DNA of 64,000 nucleotides from Lotus japonicus (lineage: Eukaryota > Streptophyta > Magnoliopsida > Fabales > Fabaceae): assembly GCF_012489685.1 (NCBI RefSeq), contig NC_080044.1, positions 48,484,964 through 48,548,963 on the forward strand, in the 5' to 3' direction. The notes beneath the pieces were generated by a model that worked only from the letters and a program-made list of their open reading frames with translations, was not told the DNA's origin and did not search any database. Positions 43,466-55,587 of the stretch are shown here, in pieces (position 1 is the first letter of the stretch; each line of letters opens with the position of its first letter). A program made the position numbers and the translations under genes.

Positions 43466-46096
43466 AATAACTTACTCTTTTATCTTTGAAGCGAGTATGA
43501 CGCGCCTAACTTGTATTTACTACTTAGACTATGATCTTATGATTATTATCCCTAGTAGGACCTTATTCGAAGTTGCTCGTGTCTTAACTATAGAAGTTAC
43601 ACGAGGTTGGGAATAGCACACTAAGTCTAGAAAGTAGTCTTCCACCGATGCGATTATGAGGAAGCTAGTAGCTGAAGAACGAATCTTAGGGAGATTCCGT
43701 ATGGGTAGTATACGTGTCATGTTGAGGGTGTGTAGTTCCGTAGCGGGATCATTAAAGGATTTAGTATCAGGATATTTGTGACTACTGGATGATAGGAACT
43801 CATTGACTGTTCCGGTGGGTTTTTCTAAATTTCACCTTCGATGTATTAGGCCTGATCAACCTAATATTGAGGGGGTGATATTCGGAATCACAGCTGGTTA
43901 TGGACTTTGATAGAAGGACGGGTAAGATGAATTTGAATTGATTGAGGATTAGTCGGATTTGGGAGGAAAGTTCGTGTTAAGCATTTGATTGTACAAGATT
44001 AAGATTTGAACCTTTGGAAGTTGATGATTTTCGTATAGACATTGATTGGTTAGTTCGTGTGATTACTCCAAGTAGAGGTAGACTAAGCCAATAGAATTGA
44101 TGTTGGAAAATCTTTAAGTATTTTCTCGGAAGTTATGAAGTCATAGGTTATGTGATTTCTGACGTAGGATTATTAGAGATTAGATAGGTTGGATTTAATA
44201 TCCGGTTATAGATGATTGTTTGATGGTAGCGAGATTGAGAAGAATTAGCTCTGAACTAGATTGTTATAGTCGAGTTCGAGGAATAAGTTTTGCTAAGCGT
44301 TTGATTAATATGTGGAGACATTATAGTCTTAAGAGATGAATTTTCGCTTGAAAAGTGTTGAATTAATGATTAAGTTGGAGAAAGAAAGTTTTAGCATAAG
44401 TTGAATACTTGAGGTTGTTGATATGGATTCCAAGGAAATATGCTGAGATTACTAAGTGAGATTTACTAAGTTGGATTGAAATCTTAGGGTTAAGATTGAA
44501 TCTTGAGAGCCGAGAATCACGTACGAGTAGGAGATCTTATGGTTGTAGGTGTGACAATAGGAGTTGAATCTTAGAAGATTGAAGACCTGAAGGTGAGTTT
44601 CGGGTTAAGACCATTGAGGTGTAGTATAAGAGAGATCTTGAAGTAAGGGAATTCTGGGTTGTGTGGAGTGTTAAGGTTGGTGATCGATTGATGTTGATTA
44701 TGAGGTTGCGAACATCATGACCATGTGATAAGATTTGAATGATGTTAGCATAATAAGTTATGATTATGGATAGCAGGATCAAGTGGTGAGTGTGGAAGCA
44801 TGACGACACTTATCAGGTCGTTTGGGTAAGTGAAGGAGTTATAGTTTTAAGAAACGGATATTCATTTAAGAAGTATTGAAGGATTAAAGGTCATTAGAGG
44901 ACCAAACTTGGTGAAGGTTTAGGTTTTAAATCTATGAATGTCTATCTAAGGTGTGTAGGACTCGAAGTTTGTCAGAATTTGATTGAGGGATTAAGAGGTT
45001 GATTGACAAGATGGTGATTGAGTGACAAAAAGGAAAGTGTTAGTATTAAGATGAATACTTGAAGTTGTTATGTTTGGACAAGTTTTTTAGAGCTTAAGAG
45101 TGGATGAAACTTTGTTATGGATTTTGATGATTCATATTACGGGTACCAAGTGAATTTTACTAAGTTGAATGAGAATCCTAGGGCTAAGGTTGACCTAATG
45201 AGCTGAGATTCATGTACACATAAGAGATTTAGTGGTGTTAGCGGTTACGATAACAGTTAAATCTCAGAATGTTGAAGGATTGGATGATAAAATGGCTAGT
45301 TAAGTCCCTTGAGGTATAGTTATGATTTAATCTTCTAGAGGATAAGTCTCGATTTGTGCGAAGTGTTAGGGATTTCAGTAAGTGTAAATAGGTTTGAGTG
45401 AGGGAAGTTCTAAGGAAGAAGACGATAATACTGGATTGTTAGATATTAAGAAGAGGATTATCTTATAAGTTGTTGATAAATTGATGTTGAAGGGGATAAG
45501 ATTAGTGAAGGACAAGAAATAAGGACATAAGTCGAGCTTTAATTCGAATAGTGACTAAGTAGAAGTGTGATTTTTTTGGTGTGTGTAAAAATAGTTACAA
45601 AGTTAGAGGTGTTTTAATGGACTAGCGGTTTCCAAGGGGGAGGATTCGTCTAGAAGTTATCGAACGAACAAGTGGAGTTTTGGACTGTAGATGAAGATCA
45701 CGAGGACAAGTTGAGTATCTACTTTGAGATGACAGAGAGGCACTGAGTTTAAGAAGAATTTCGGACGACCGAAAGTAAAGAAGTAAGTGGCTAAGATGGT
45801 GCGACTGCACGGAATGCCAACCGGTATCATTTCAAGCAGAGGTCCGACGCAAGTAATCGAGTCAGACGACATGAGGTTGAATGATGTTTTGTCTTTTGAG
45901 ACGCCGACAGTTAGCAGTGGGGATAGAAGAGTGAAACAGTTAAGGGGAAAGCAGATTGCTTAAGTAAAGATTATGAGGAACAATTACACAGGCACTACTA
46001 CATGAGAATTGGAAGATAAGATCGAGGAACTGTATTCCGGACTTTTCGCAGAACTCTGAGTTTCGAGGACGAAACTTTCTTTTTGGAGGGGAGTAT
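43466..46096 (+). pseudogene. Decayed pol region of chromovirus-like unit
   Basis: No long frame. At 45797 the read-out MVRLHGMPTGIISSRG resembles the integrase-core string around 'RLHGVP-SIVSDRD'. It lies about 300 nt before the LTR, the right place for the end of pol. Reverse transcriptase is not recognisable and most of pol appears deleted. The stretch GAGTTTCGAGGACGAAACTT followed by TTGGAGGGGAGTA (46083..46095) is the usual pol end and polypurine tract of such elements. Confidence 0.6.
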
Positions 46097-49000
46097 TGTA
46101 AGACCTGGATTTGCAGAACCAGTTAAGTTCCGACTCACGCGTAGAATCAGTGTAAACGTGACAGGAGTTTGTTGTTTGAGAAAGATCAATGAAGAAGAAA
46201 GTTCAGGAATTGCTTGAGGTATGTTGCGTAGTCGCTGTAGGAATTAGTGCGAGTTGTCTGCACACCTGCCTTATGGTGAGCGTGTCCAGAATAGGCTATT
46301 TCGCTCTTAAAGCAACGTTTTGAGTGAGATTTCGAACTCTCGGAAAATTTAAAGATTCTCTTTATTTTTCCATCGACCAGCGTTTTATTTCGGAACTCTG
46401 GACTGTACGCACGATAGGTTTCACTTTTCGGATGTCCGCCGACGCTAATTTCTTTGCTTCGAAACCCTATTTTCGAGCAATGGATGAAGACTTTTTCTAT
46501 TCGGGACTTCTAACGAAGATTCCGTCCGCGTTGCCAGACTTGTTTCGACATTTCCAATCTTTCTTCAGTAGGGAGTTTTGTCGTCTAAGCATCACAGCAA
46601 AAAGTAGTTTTTCGGGGCAGATTAACCGACACCGCTTTTGAGTTTTTCGATATCGTTTTTCCCAAATCCTAGATATTTGTTTTGAGTTCTGGAATTCTGA
46701 CGCTAGAATCTCTCTTAGAATTCCACGGTGATCGTGCTGCAAAAATCGGAATCGCGAAATTTTCATTTTTCCGCGATTTCACCCGCCAATAAATAGTGCG
46801 AAAAAGCAAAATCTCACCATTCCACACCCATTGGAGCCGCGAGTTTGGGGAGCTTGGGGGAGAAGGAGATTTTCGCGAAATCTTGACCAATCTTCGTGCA
46901 GTTCGTCCCTACTTCTAGGTATCGAGGTAACTATCATGAATCCTGCCTCTGATTTCTGTTTCTGCTGAGTTTCTGAAGTCGTTTCTGTGCTCTAAGTTTT
47001 GAGCTTTTTCTAAAATTGTCCGATTTCTTTGATTTCTCGCTTGGGTTATGTTCCTTATGTTCCCCTGAGTCTAAAACCTCTGTCAGTAAACTCTGATTGC
47101 GATTCAGTTGTCCAGGATCTGAAAAATTGACTCAAAACTCTTTTTGTCTCACATTTCGAAACTTTATTATCGAAAAGCTATAATCTGACTTCGTGCCTTT
47201 AGGATTTGTTGTCACGGATGTCATGAGGATCGTTGCTGTCAAATTTGTTTTCAGAACTGATAACTTTGAAGTTTTGAGCCTTTATTTTGGACCAAAATGC
47301 CCCTGCGTAGTCGTATTTCGACCCGATTGTCCGAAAATTGTTCTGACAGTTTCTTTGCCTTAGTTTTACCCTAAAACTACCTTGTAAACTGATTTGATCA
47401 AAGAAAAAGAGTCGAAGCCCTTTTCTCCTTATGGCCGTGGGTTTTTCCTAAGGGGGGGGGGGAGTTTTTCGTTTTCGAAAACTTGTCCTTTCGTACCCGT
47501 TTGTCGTATTCTGAAGCTTTAATGCTTTGTCTATCGTTTATGTGTTGTTTTGTGATCGAACTAATCGATATTGTTCGGATTCTGCTTTGTTTTCTCCGAG
47601 GTTCAGTTGAAGGAACTTTGGAAGGTTCAGAGCACTTGAGTGAAGGAGCTTGTGATTTCGAAGCTGGATCAGCTCGAGGTTAGGGCAACTTGCTATATTT
47701 AGCTATGATTGCATGATAGGCGTCGATAAACTCGTCCTATGCTTTATCTGATGTTGTATATGATGATGATTTCTTGTTATGATTGTTTCATAACTTATGA
47801 TATTGATGATGTGTTGAATTGAGCGTTTTGACGCAAGTTCGGAGTGGAGGTTCATTGATCCGGTGATCTTTGACATTTCGGGTTGGATAAACAACCCTAG
47901 GCAAGTCCGAATGTGGGGTTTGAGACTTAGCCATTTGTTGGGATTCGTTGGAATTCCTAGACTTTCCCCGGGAAATGTATTTTGGGTGGTTGATTTTTGG
48001 AAACTTAGAATGATAGAGCTTTCGAAAAATAAAGACTTGGGAAACTTAGACTTTGAGAAATAAACTCATAATTTGACTAATTTGAATTGAAATCATTTTT
48101 ATTAACGTTTAAGCATAGGAGAACTGAAGGGGAAAAATATTTACGAAAGGCGGGGGAAAAGTCGACCTTTGTTGTGAGTTTGGAGAGTTATCGGAATTGG
48201 GAAAGCCACTAAGGTGAGCTATGGTGATGATTGAAAGTCACCGAGTACGTTAGTACTCTTGGGGAAGTGTTATGGAGCCGTGTTGTATTGACCGACACCT
48301 AGTGCTCTTGTTGTTTGGGCTGTGTTGTATTGACCGACACTAGACCCTCGTGTAATCTTGTTGGTGGAGTTGTGTTGTATTGACCGACACTAACTCTTGG
48401 GTTGTTTTGAGTTTGGGTCGGAGCAGTTTGTTATTTAGCCATCCAAAGGATGAGCCGGGAAGCTTCACTGAGGCGTGAGACTTCGTGAAAGCATGGAACT
48501 TCACTGAAGCGTGAGACTTCGTGAAAGTGAGTAAGCTTCACTGAGGCGTGAGACTTCGTGAAAGCAGAAACTTCACTGAGGCGGGAGACCTCGTGGAGAC
48601 GGGAACCTTCGCTGAAGCGGGAGACTTTGCGGAGGCGTGAAACTTCACTGAAGCGTGAGACTTCGTGAAGGTGTGAAACTTCATTGAAGCGGGAGACTTC
48701 ATGAAGGCGTGAAACTTCACTGAAGCGTGAGACTTCGTGAAGGCGCGAAAATTCACTGAAGCGTGAGACTTCGTGAATGTGTGAGATTTCACTGAAGCGT
48801 GAGACTTCGTGAAAGCGTAAGACCCCATTGAAGCGTGAGACTTCATGGAAGCGTGAGATTTCATCGTCGTTTACCCTAGGGCAACGACAGGGAACATTGG
48901 TTTAGTTGGATACGTGTGTGTTGGGAGGACGATACATTGTTTGACTAACCTTATCACCTAACTTCATATGTTGAGATTATGATGATTTGATGTTGATGAA

Positions 49001-49815
49001 CATCGTTAGGTATTAATGATTGAACTGTGTAGGAGATTCGAGAACATGCTATGTATATACCTTAGAGTAGGCAATACATAACTTATATGTATATATATAC
49101 AACATATGTATATATCCCCTTTATCACAAGTTGATTGTATATCTATTGTATTCTGTAAGTTGACCCTAGCGCCTTGGCTTTGTTTGTATGTTTGTGTTTG
49201 GGCGGTCGGCCTGCTGCCAGGCGTCTGTCAGCCGGTTCGTGATGATTCGTTGTGCGGGAAAGACCCGGAGCGGAACGATTATTACTGAAGCTTTCGACTA
49301 GGACCCGGACTTCATGCCTGATCGAGGGAGGGTCGATGATAGTAGTGTGGGGTATGGGTGGTTATAGTCTTTTGGAGTTGGTTGTGACTGTAATAGCTCT
49401 GATTCGTTTTGCTTTTGGGACAGGGTAGGTTCCCGATGCATGGCTTTTTGTGTGGTTCTCTTACGGAGGGATCACAGTGAGTCAGTCGGACCATAGGGGT
49501 CTTTGCTTAGGCCATTTTGAGGCCGACTTTCTCCTAGTGGTTTGTAATTATAATTTTCTCACTTACACTTCTGGGTCTGTATATATTTGCCTACGGGCAC
49601 ACTGCTTTGGAGTCACTGCGAGTGCGCGTGACATGGAGTGCAGCTGAGGCTGTACATGTATATATGTTGTATATCGGTTAGTTAGTTGTTGGGGTTTGTC
49701 TTTACTTTCTTATCACTTTGATTTAAAGGAAAGAAAACAAAAAAAAAATTACCTGTTTTCCGCGTAAAGTTTATTTTTGGCTACTAAAGTGACACCTGGA
49801 AATCGGGGTGTTACA
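46097..49815 (+). repeat. LTR, copy 2 (3719 bp)
   Basis: Same structure as copy 1, with a longer G run near 47452. It holds the minisatellite at 48460..48863 and the 18-bp trio at about 48281..48390. It ends GGTGTTACA. Confidence 0.93.
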
Positions 49816-51547
49816 ATAATAAGTGGCAAGAGACATTTGAATTGGACTCACCCACAAATAAAGTAATGGCCCCATTTGTGATTCTTCAAGTCAAATTGTA
49901 TGTACATATCAGACTATAGAATGCAGCTTTCAACCCCTCCCCCCATTAATGCCATTAAAAAATGAAAGAAAATTGTACTTTCATGATCAACACCTAAAGC
50001 TGAAAATCCATCTTATAATAGCTAGAGCCACTAGTTCAGATATTAGAAACCAGAATATGGTGCTTCTGGTTAAATAACTCCATCTTCAAATCCAAACAAC
50101 TAAACCTCAAACTAGAAATAAGCACACTGTTCAACCCCTCTCTCTTTCAAAAACTAAGATAAGAGCTAGTTACTGAAAATTCCAGAACAGAACATAATCA
50201 TAGTATAAAACAAACACTTACAGAGAAAACTTGAAATTACGAGAAGCACAAGTGATGCATGGAAGAGGACGAATGTAGGAGCAAGAAGAACACATCTTTT
50301 AATACTGTTACATTCAATTTCCTTTCATTCTGTTAATTTAAGTCAATATGGTACATATACAACTTTGATTGGGATTCATAGCTACCAGCCAAGGAATGTG
50401 ATTCATAGCTAAATCACACTAAATTTTAACCACAAGAACACATCATATTTTCCAGTATGTATTTCTATAAATTAACCAATTTAAAAAGTAGCACAAGTCA
50501 CATTGCCTTTGAATTCAGAATGTGTCTAGGCTTGTATCTTGGAGAATGAATAAAATATTTTTACTTTGTACTAATTAGAAACTGAAAATATTTGGATTAT
50601 AAAAAGAAAGAAAATATAAAAAGCACCACATGAGTCATGATATAATATTATTCTAGCATATCATTCTATCAACAATCAAGGCATTTTATTTGTTTACTAG
50701 CTGACAGTTCTTGTATGTGCAAGATTTATCTGTGTAATTAGCTCTACAAGGGCATTATTGACTAACCTAACATTACTAAAAATCTGTTCATCTTACTGTT
50801 TTGGCAAAAAGAAAGAACCAGATAACAATTGGCAAACACACGAGGGCAACAAACCCAAGATGAACAAACTCCTGAAACCAGTAACAACTACCCACTTAAT
50901 CTGACTTGCAAACCAGCATTTTGAAGACCAAACCAGACCCAATTTACCAAATCTACTAATGAAAACCTAACTTAGAAATCTAAATAGGTTAATTAAGAAA
51001 AAATCGGTACCAGAGAATGCAGCATGCGACGGAGTAGAGGTTGTTGAGTCTCTGAGCGATGGATCCATGAGAAAATCGCAGAGAGAACTGCGAATGAAGA
51101 AGAAGAAACGGTTAGTCAGCTTTTGAAGCAAAGAAAAGCAAAGGTGAAAAACGAGATCAAATCGGTGGAAAATGAGGTCATACCGACGGCGGAGGAGGCT
51201 GTTGCTACGACGACGTGCGGTGGTTGAAATCTGTGGAGGTTGAAATCGGTGGGAATCAAGTTGCAATCGGTGGAAAACGAGATCAATAGGTGCAAAACGA
51301 GATCAAATCGGTGGAAAACGAGATCAAATCGATGGAAATCGCTTGAAATCGTGAGTTTCCATGGTTGAACGAGAATGAGAACGAGTTCTGAGAGTGAGAG
51401 TGCGAGAGCGAGAGTGAGAGGGTTAATTAATAAAACATTTGCGGGGGTTATTTAAACCCCCTTAACTATTAAAAATTACCCACATTTGCGGGGGTTATCA
51501 AAACCCCCGCTAAATAACCCCCACTAAATTACGTTTTTTTTGTAGTG
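49816..51547. mobile_element. Right end of a CACTA-like element, left end missing
   Basis: Terminates at 51547 with TTTTTGTAGTG, the inverted form of CACTACAAAAA. It carries subterminal repeats of GCGGGGGTTA and its complement at about 51440..51530. The DNA before it (51000..51420) is purine-rich with ATCAAATCGGTGGAAAACGAG-type repeats, like a transposon leader read on the minus strand. The left terminus was not found. It may have been lost at the chromovirus border at 49815. 49816..50960 shows no gene. Confidence 0.5.
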
Positions 51548-52194
51548 ACTTTAGGTATTAGGACTGATATAATGTTGACATAAAATTATGTGTTTATTAT
51601 GTCTTTAAAAAATTGAAATCCAATTGGATCGGATTTAAAAAAAAAAATTGATGGAATGATGAAGTGGCAAAACTAAAGGGATTAGACTGAATAAAATTTC
51701 CATCAAAATTGAATAGACCAATATAGCGAACCCCTAACACGTGTAACTTGATTGTATTTCCTGTCCTAGAAACCTTGATTTAACGTCTACTTAATTTCAT
51801 TAGGTATTTTGTATGGTACATTGCTAATGCAATAGTACCAAGTTTAACACAATTGGTAGATATTAATGTTCCTTAAGCATCTAGTCTAGGGATTGATCAT
51901 TGGGCGGTGCGTATCGAGAACAATTTGTTGTGAGAGGCCTACATACTTAATGTGATCTCCGAGCATCGAGGGACTTAGTAGTATTCCTAGCCCACTACTT
52001 ATCTTGAATGTCATTAATCCACTTAGGACTAGAGTGATTTAACTCAAACTTTACCTAGGTTATTTATACACCCCAAAAATTAAACAACATTTTTTTTAAT
52101 CTTTCGCATAGAATTGTCAAGGGTGTAACTATCAAATTGGTTATTGGATCAAAAGTGATGGTGATGTAATTTTTGAAGTTGATCAACGTAGCAC
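51548..52194. other. Intergenic DNA with a SINE-like repeat
   Basis: At about 51842..52045 a repeat (TTTAACACAATTGGTAGAT..., GGGCGGTGCGTATCGAGAA, GTGAGAGGCCTACATACTTAATGTGATCTC) is shared with 53618..53745. It has a tRNA-like A box and is probably a SINE family distinct from the one at 19164 and 31712. Confidence 0.45.
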
Positions 52195-53617
52195 AAGAAG
52201 GGGGGGTTTGAATTGTATCATCTAAAATCTTGAATTCCAAACGATTGAGAGATATATCATCTTTGTTGAAATCGTTTGGTGCAGCAGAAATGTATAGCAG
52301 GGAAGTAGACGATGCACACCAACAATTTTATCCTGGTTCACCCCCAGAACGATAGGGCTACATCCAGTCCTTGACATTGCCAAGATTTAATCTTTGTTGA
52401 AATCGTTTGGTGCAGAGGAAATGTATAGCAGGGAAGTAGACGATGTGCACCAACAATTTTATCCTGGTTCACCCCCAGAACGATAGGGCTACATCCAGTC
52501 CTTGGCATTGCCAAGATTTCACTAAGCTCAAGTATCAAGGACTTCTCCATACAAGTATTATTTGAACCCTCCCTCTTCAGGCAACTTGAGTATTCTTTGG
52601 ACCCTGCCTCTTCAAGAAAAATAAGTATTATTTATCCTTGCCTCTTCAAGCAATTGAGTATTCTTTGGCCACTGTCTCTCCAGACATTTTTTAGTATTCT
52701 TTGGACCTCACCTCACTAGGAAAATGAGTATTCGTAGGACTCCTCCTCACTATGTATTATCAGGAGTCCTCTTTACAACAAGTTTAAAGGACTTCTCCTC
52801 AAATGATCTTTCTCAAGATCATTTCATCTACAAATAGTCTCTTCTAATAAGAGTGATGATAGATACATTTAAGTTCATGAATCATAAAGTATTTTAGATG
52901 AGATTTGACTCTGGGCATATACTTTATATTTTGTTACATGAGAGAGTTACAAATTATTTGACTCGTAAGAAAATCTACTCTCCATGTTGAAGCAGATGAT
53001 GCTGATGATCATCTCTGAGTGATGAGCTCTGAGGCTTCTTTTCACACTTAATTAATTTGAGCATGGAAGGTCAATCCATGTGAGCATAAGAGCTACTTCT
53101 TCAAGTCTTCACTTCTTCCCTTTATACTTCTGAATCTTCTGTGTGGTAGATTATAGCTGTTGGCGCTTGCTCTCCATTAAGATTCTAGCTGTTGGATCAA
53201 ACGGTACAAAGTGTACTTGCGTCAGAGCGTGATATTGTTTAATTGAGACATTTTTCCGTAAAGATGTAATATGTTACCTAGCAGGTAGCATAGGTTTGAG
53301 CTTCTATCTGTTGGTGTACAAATATGACAATTTGATAGTGACACCATGGTTCCTTTATCTTCATCATAGCATTGTACCAGAACTAGAGATTTTATCTCTG
53401 AAACTTCTGCACAAAGCTTTATTGGCTTCTTCTTCAACGGGAAGTGTAATTGATTTTACTTTGTAGCTTGCTTTGAGTGTGAGCTTGATTCCTTCTTCAG
53501 ATGATCTTCTACTTATGTCGTCTTCCTTCTGCTTCAGACGATCTTTGTTCATCGTTCTCTTGATCTTCTGACAATGATACCTGCTTCGGTCATTTTTCTT
53601 TCAAGGTCTAGCAGAGT
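52195..53617. repeat. Possible copia (SIRE-like) 3' end and LTR remnant with a 131-bp tandem duplication
   Basis: CACAAGAAGGGGGGG (polypurine tract) followed by TTTGAATTGTATC resembles the 3' tract and LTR start of SIRE/Maximus-type copia elements. TATCCTGGTTCACCCCCAGA is also like their LTR interior. Units 52259..52389 and 52390..52520 are near-identical tandem copies. No end or target duplication was found, so the class is tentative. Confidence 0.35.
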
Positions 53618-53760
53618 TGGTAGATAGTTGGGCGGTGAGTATGGAGAAGGATTTGTTGGGAGAGGCCTACCCACTTAATGTGATCTCAGAGTCCTAAGGG
53701 GATTAGTCTCATAGATGCAGACCGTGGTGCCTACCTTGGTACAACCAAAAAATAATTGTA
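53618..53760. repeat. SINE-like repeat, second copy
   Basis: AGAGTTGGTAGATAGTTGGGCGGTGAG... and GAGAGGCCTACCCACTTAATG match 51842..52045 at moderate identity. The 3' part reads GACCGTGGTGCCTACCTTGGTACAACC. Confidence 0.45.
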
Positions 53761-54021
53761 ATCAGAAATTAAACCATATGTATCATCTTCTAGGAAAATT
53801 TATACGAGTCGGATAGGATTAGTATAGGTGAAAAAACCTTCTCTACCAAGTATTTTACGCAGATGCATTCACAGTTACTCGAACTTAAGACCTTTAATTG
53901 ATCTAGGAATACCTTACGCTAATTAATTTACGCGTTTGGTGGTCAACTTTTATTTAATCTAGTCCTCAACGCATCATTAAAATAATTTCCTATAATTTAA
54001 ATAATTTTTTGAATTTTAAGC
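53761..54021. other. Short intergenic stretch, nothing recognised
   Basis: AT-rich, no frame or repeat supported. Confidence 0.4.
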
Positions 54022-55587
54022 AGCTTGGTGTTACTCGTGAATCGTGATGAGGCTACTGTTGCACTGGCTAAGCAGCTTGGTGTTACTCGTGAAGAGACTA
54101 AAGATGAGGTCTGAAAGACCAATGGACCTTATGCTCGTTATACATGGCCCCTCAAGGTGACTGAGGACAAGGTTGAGAAAGGATTGACGAAGAAAGCTGC
54201 TAGAGCCTTCTTGCTGAGGTTTGTGGGGATGACGATCTTCTCTGGGAAGACAAACAACAAGGTGGATGTTGCATACTTTGGTATGTTGGTGGACCTAGAT
54301 AAATTTGGGGAGTCTGCTTTGGGCGCTATCGCATTAGCTTTTCTCTATGAGTAGCTTAAGGAAGCCAGCAAGATCAGGGCCCAGTTTGGAAGAGCTTATT
54401 TGAGTTTATCTGACAGCATAAGCTCTTATGCCAGTGTTTGGGAGAGCTTATGCAAACAGCTTATGGTCTGCCATAAGCTATTTTCAGCTTATTTTCATAA
54501 GCTACTCAGGATAGCTTATGAAAAACAGCTTATGCTTATACACAGCTTATTTTTAATTTATTTCAATAAATTTTAAAAAATAGCTTATGAATAAGCGCTT
54601 ATGACCATAAGCGCTTATTTAAGCTGTTTATCCAAACGGGGCCCAGATGCACTAGCCTTAGAGGCTACTTGAATCTATTTCAGGTTTGTGACAATGTCTT
54701 ATTATGGTTCAATTGAATTTAATTGTATGAAGTCTAACAAACTATTGTTTGATTACAGGCATCGATATTTGAGCATTTTCCCGCTTCGGTGTTTGATAGA
54801 AAGTCGAAGCATCGATATACCGCGAACATATCTAGGGCGTGTCGTTGGGTCACACAAAGGGGAAATATGGACATCCGCGGGAAGAGAGCTTGTCTTGGAT
54901 GACCTCACAGCGAGCAGTATAATATGGACACCCTATGACGATCATAGAGAGCATTCGCCTTTTTAGGAGGTGTGTCTTTTTACTGGGTGGGTTCTCCATT
55001 CAAGCATTGTACACTCGTACCTGCCGGAGCGTGTGCTGAGGCAGTTATGTTTAGTCCAGGATGCTCTTAATGAACCACTAGTCCAGAGACCCACTTTTGA
55101 GAAGATTGGTGAAATGTTTCTTCAGTTCTCTGATCATTCCGTGGGTGGCCATCCTTCTCAAATTCCATTGACAACGCCTCATTACTTGACTTGGTACAAG
55201 TCCGTCTCACACCCCCTAGTGGTCCCTCCTAAAACTAGATGTCCTGTAGCAGTGACTTTGTGGTAAGGAACTAAAGTTTCCCCTTCTATTGTTTCATAAG
55301 TTATTAAATTGTGTTTATAAATTAAACACTTAAGTTGTTTTTAGGGTGTTTTTGAGCAATTGCGGGAGTATAGTTTTATAACAGTTGACCCCAATGAGAC
55401 GCCAGAACAGATATTGGAAGAAAACCAGCATATGCACTCTATCATAGAGCAAAATTTGCAACCTCAAGGTGATGATGATGACAATGAAAGTGGAGGTGGA
55501 GGTCAAGGTGGAGGTGGAGGTGACACTGGTGATGACAAAAACATAAAAAAGAGGAGAACTGAAGTCTTTAGCTTCAAGCTCGCTTAA
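54022..55587 (+). pseudogene. Plant mobile domain (MAIN-like) pseudogene
   Basis: Plant mobile domain proteins (PF10536 type) occur in MAIN-like host genes and in transposons, and their biochemical role is unclear. Pieces in order on the + strand: a duplicated QLGVTRE-type segment (54024..54105); RAFLLRFVGMTIFSGKTNNK followed by DVAYFGMLVDLD and LGAIALAFLYE (about 54187..54353); IFEHFP-like and RYTANISRACRW-like strings (about 54770..54850); SYLPERVLRQLCLVQDAL (about 55018..55071), a diagnostic string; then MREYSFITVDPNETP and an acidic glycine-rich tail with basic KNIKKRRTE. Stop codons, frameshifts and a MITE at 54377..54644 interrupt it. It is dead, and family assignment is by motif recognition. 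Confidence 0.65.
54377..54644. mobile_element. hAT-type MITE inside the mobile-domain pseudogene
   Basis: GGGCCCAGTTTGGAAGAGCTTA pairs with TAAGCTGTTTATCCAAACGGGGCCC. The interior is full of AAGCGCTTAT / ATAAGCT palindromes. This is a common plant MITE shape (GGGCCCGTTTGGAT start). The flanks AGATCA and AGATGC are similar but not a clean 8-bp duplication. Confidence 0.85.

Larger units (their letters stand above)
36953..49815 (+). mobile_element. Chromovirus-like (Tekay/Del-like) complex: internal'-LTR-internal-LTR
   Basis: A 7157-bp period repeats: 36953 aligns with 44110 and 38940 with 46097. Parts are a truncated internal region (36953..38939), LTR (38940..42656), full internal region (42657..46096) and LTR (46097..49815). 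Both LTRs start TGTAAGACCTGG and end GGGGTGTTACA. Initiator-Met primer site, CCHC gag and an integrase scrap point to a chromovirus with long LTRs. No target duplication links the outer borders (CAATTAAACTG | and | ATAATAAG), as expected after loss of the first LTR. Unequal recombination between LTRs is the simplest origin. Copies differ at only about twenty sites per LTR by eye, so it is recent. Confidence 0.88.

Noticed and set aside
50967..51266. 99-codon minus-strand frame in the CACTA-like remnant
   Set aside because: No ATG at its start, and purine/pyrimidine strand bias from simple repeats keeps the frame open. It could be a transposon leader but is not supported as a gene.
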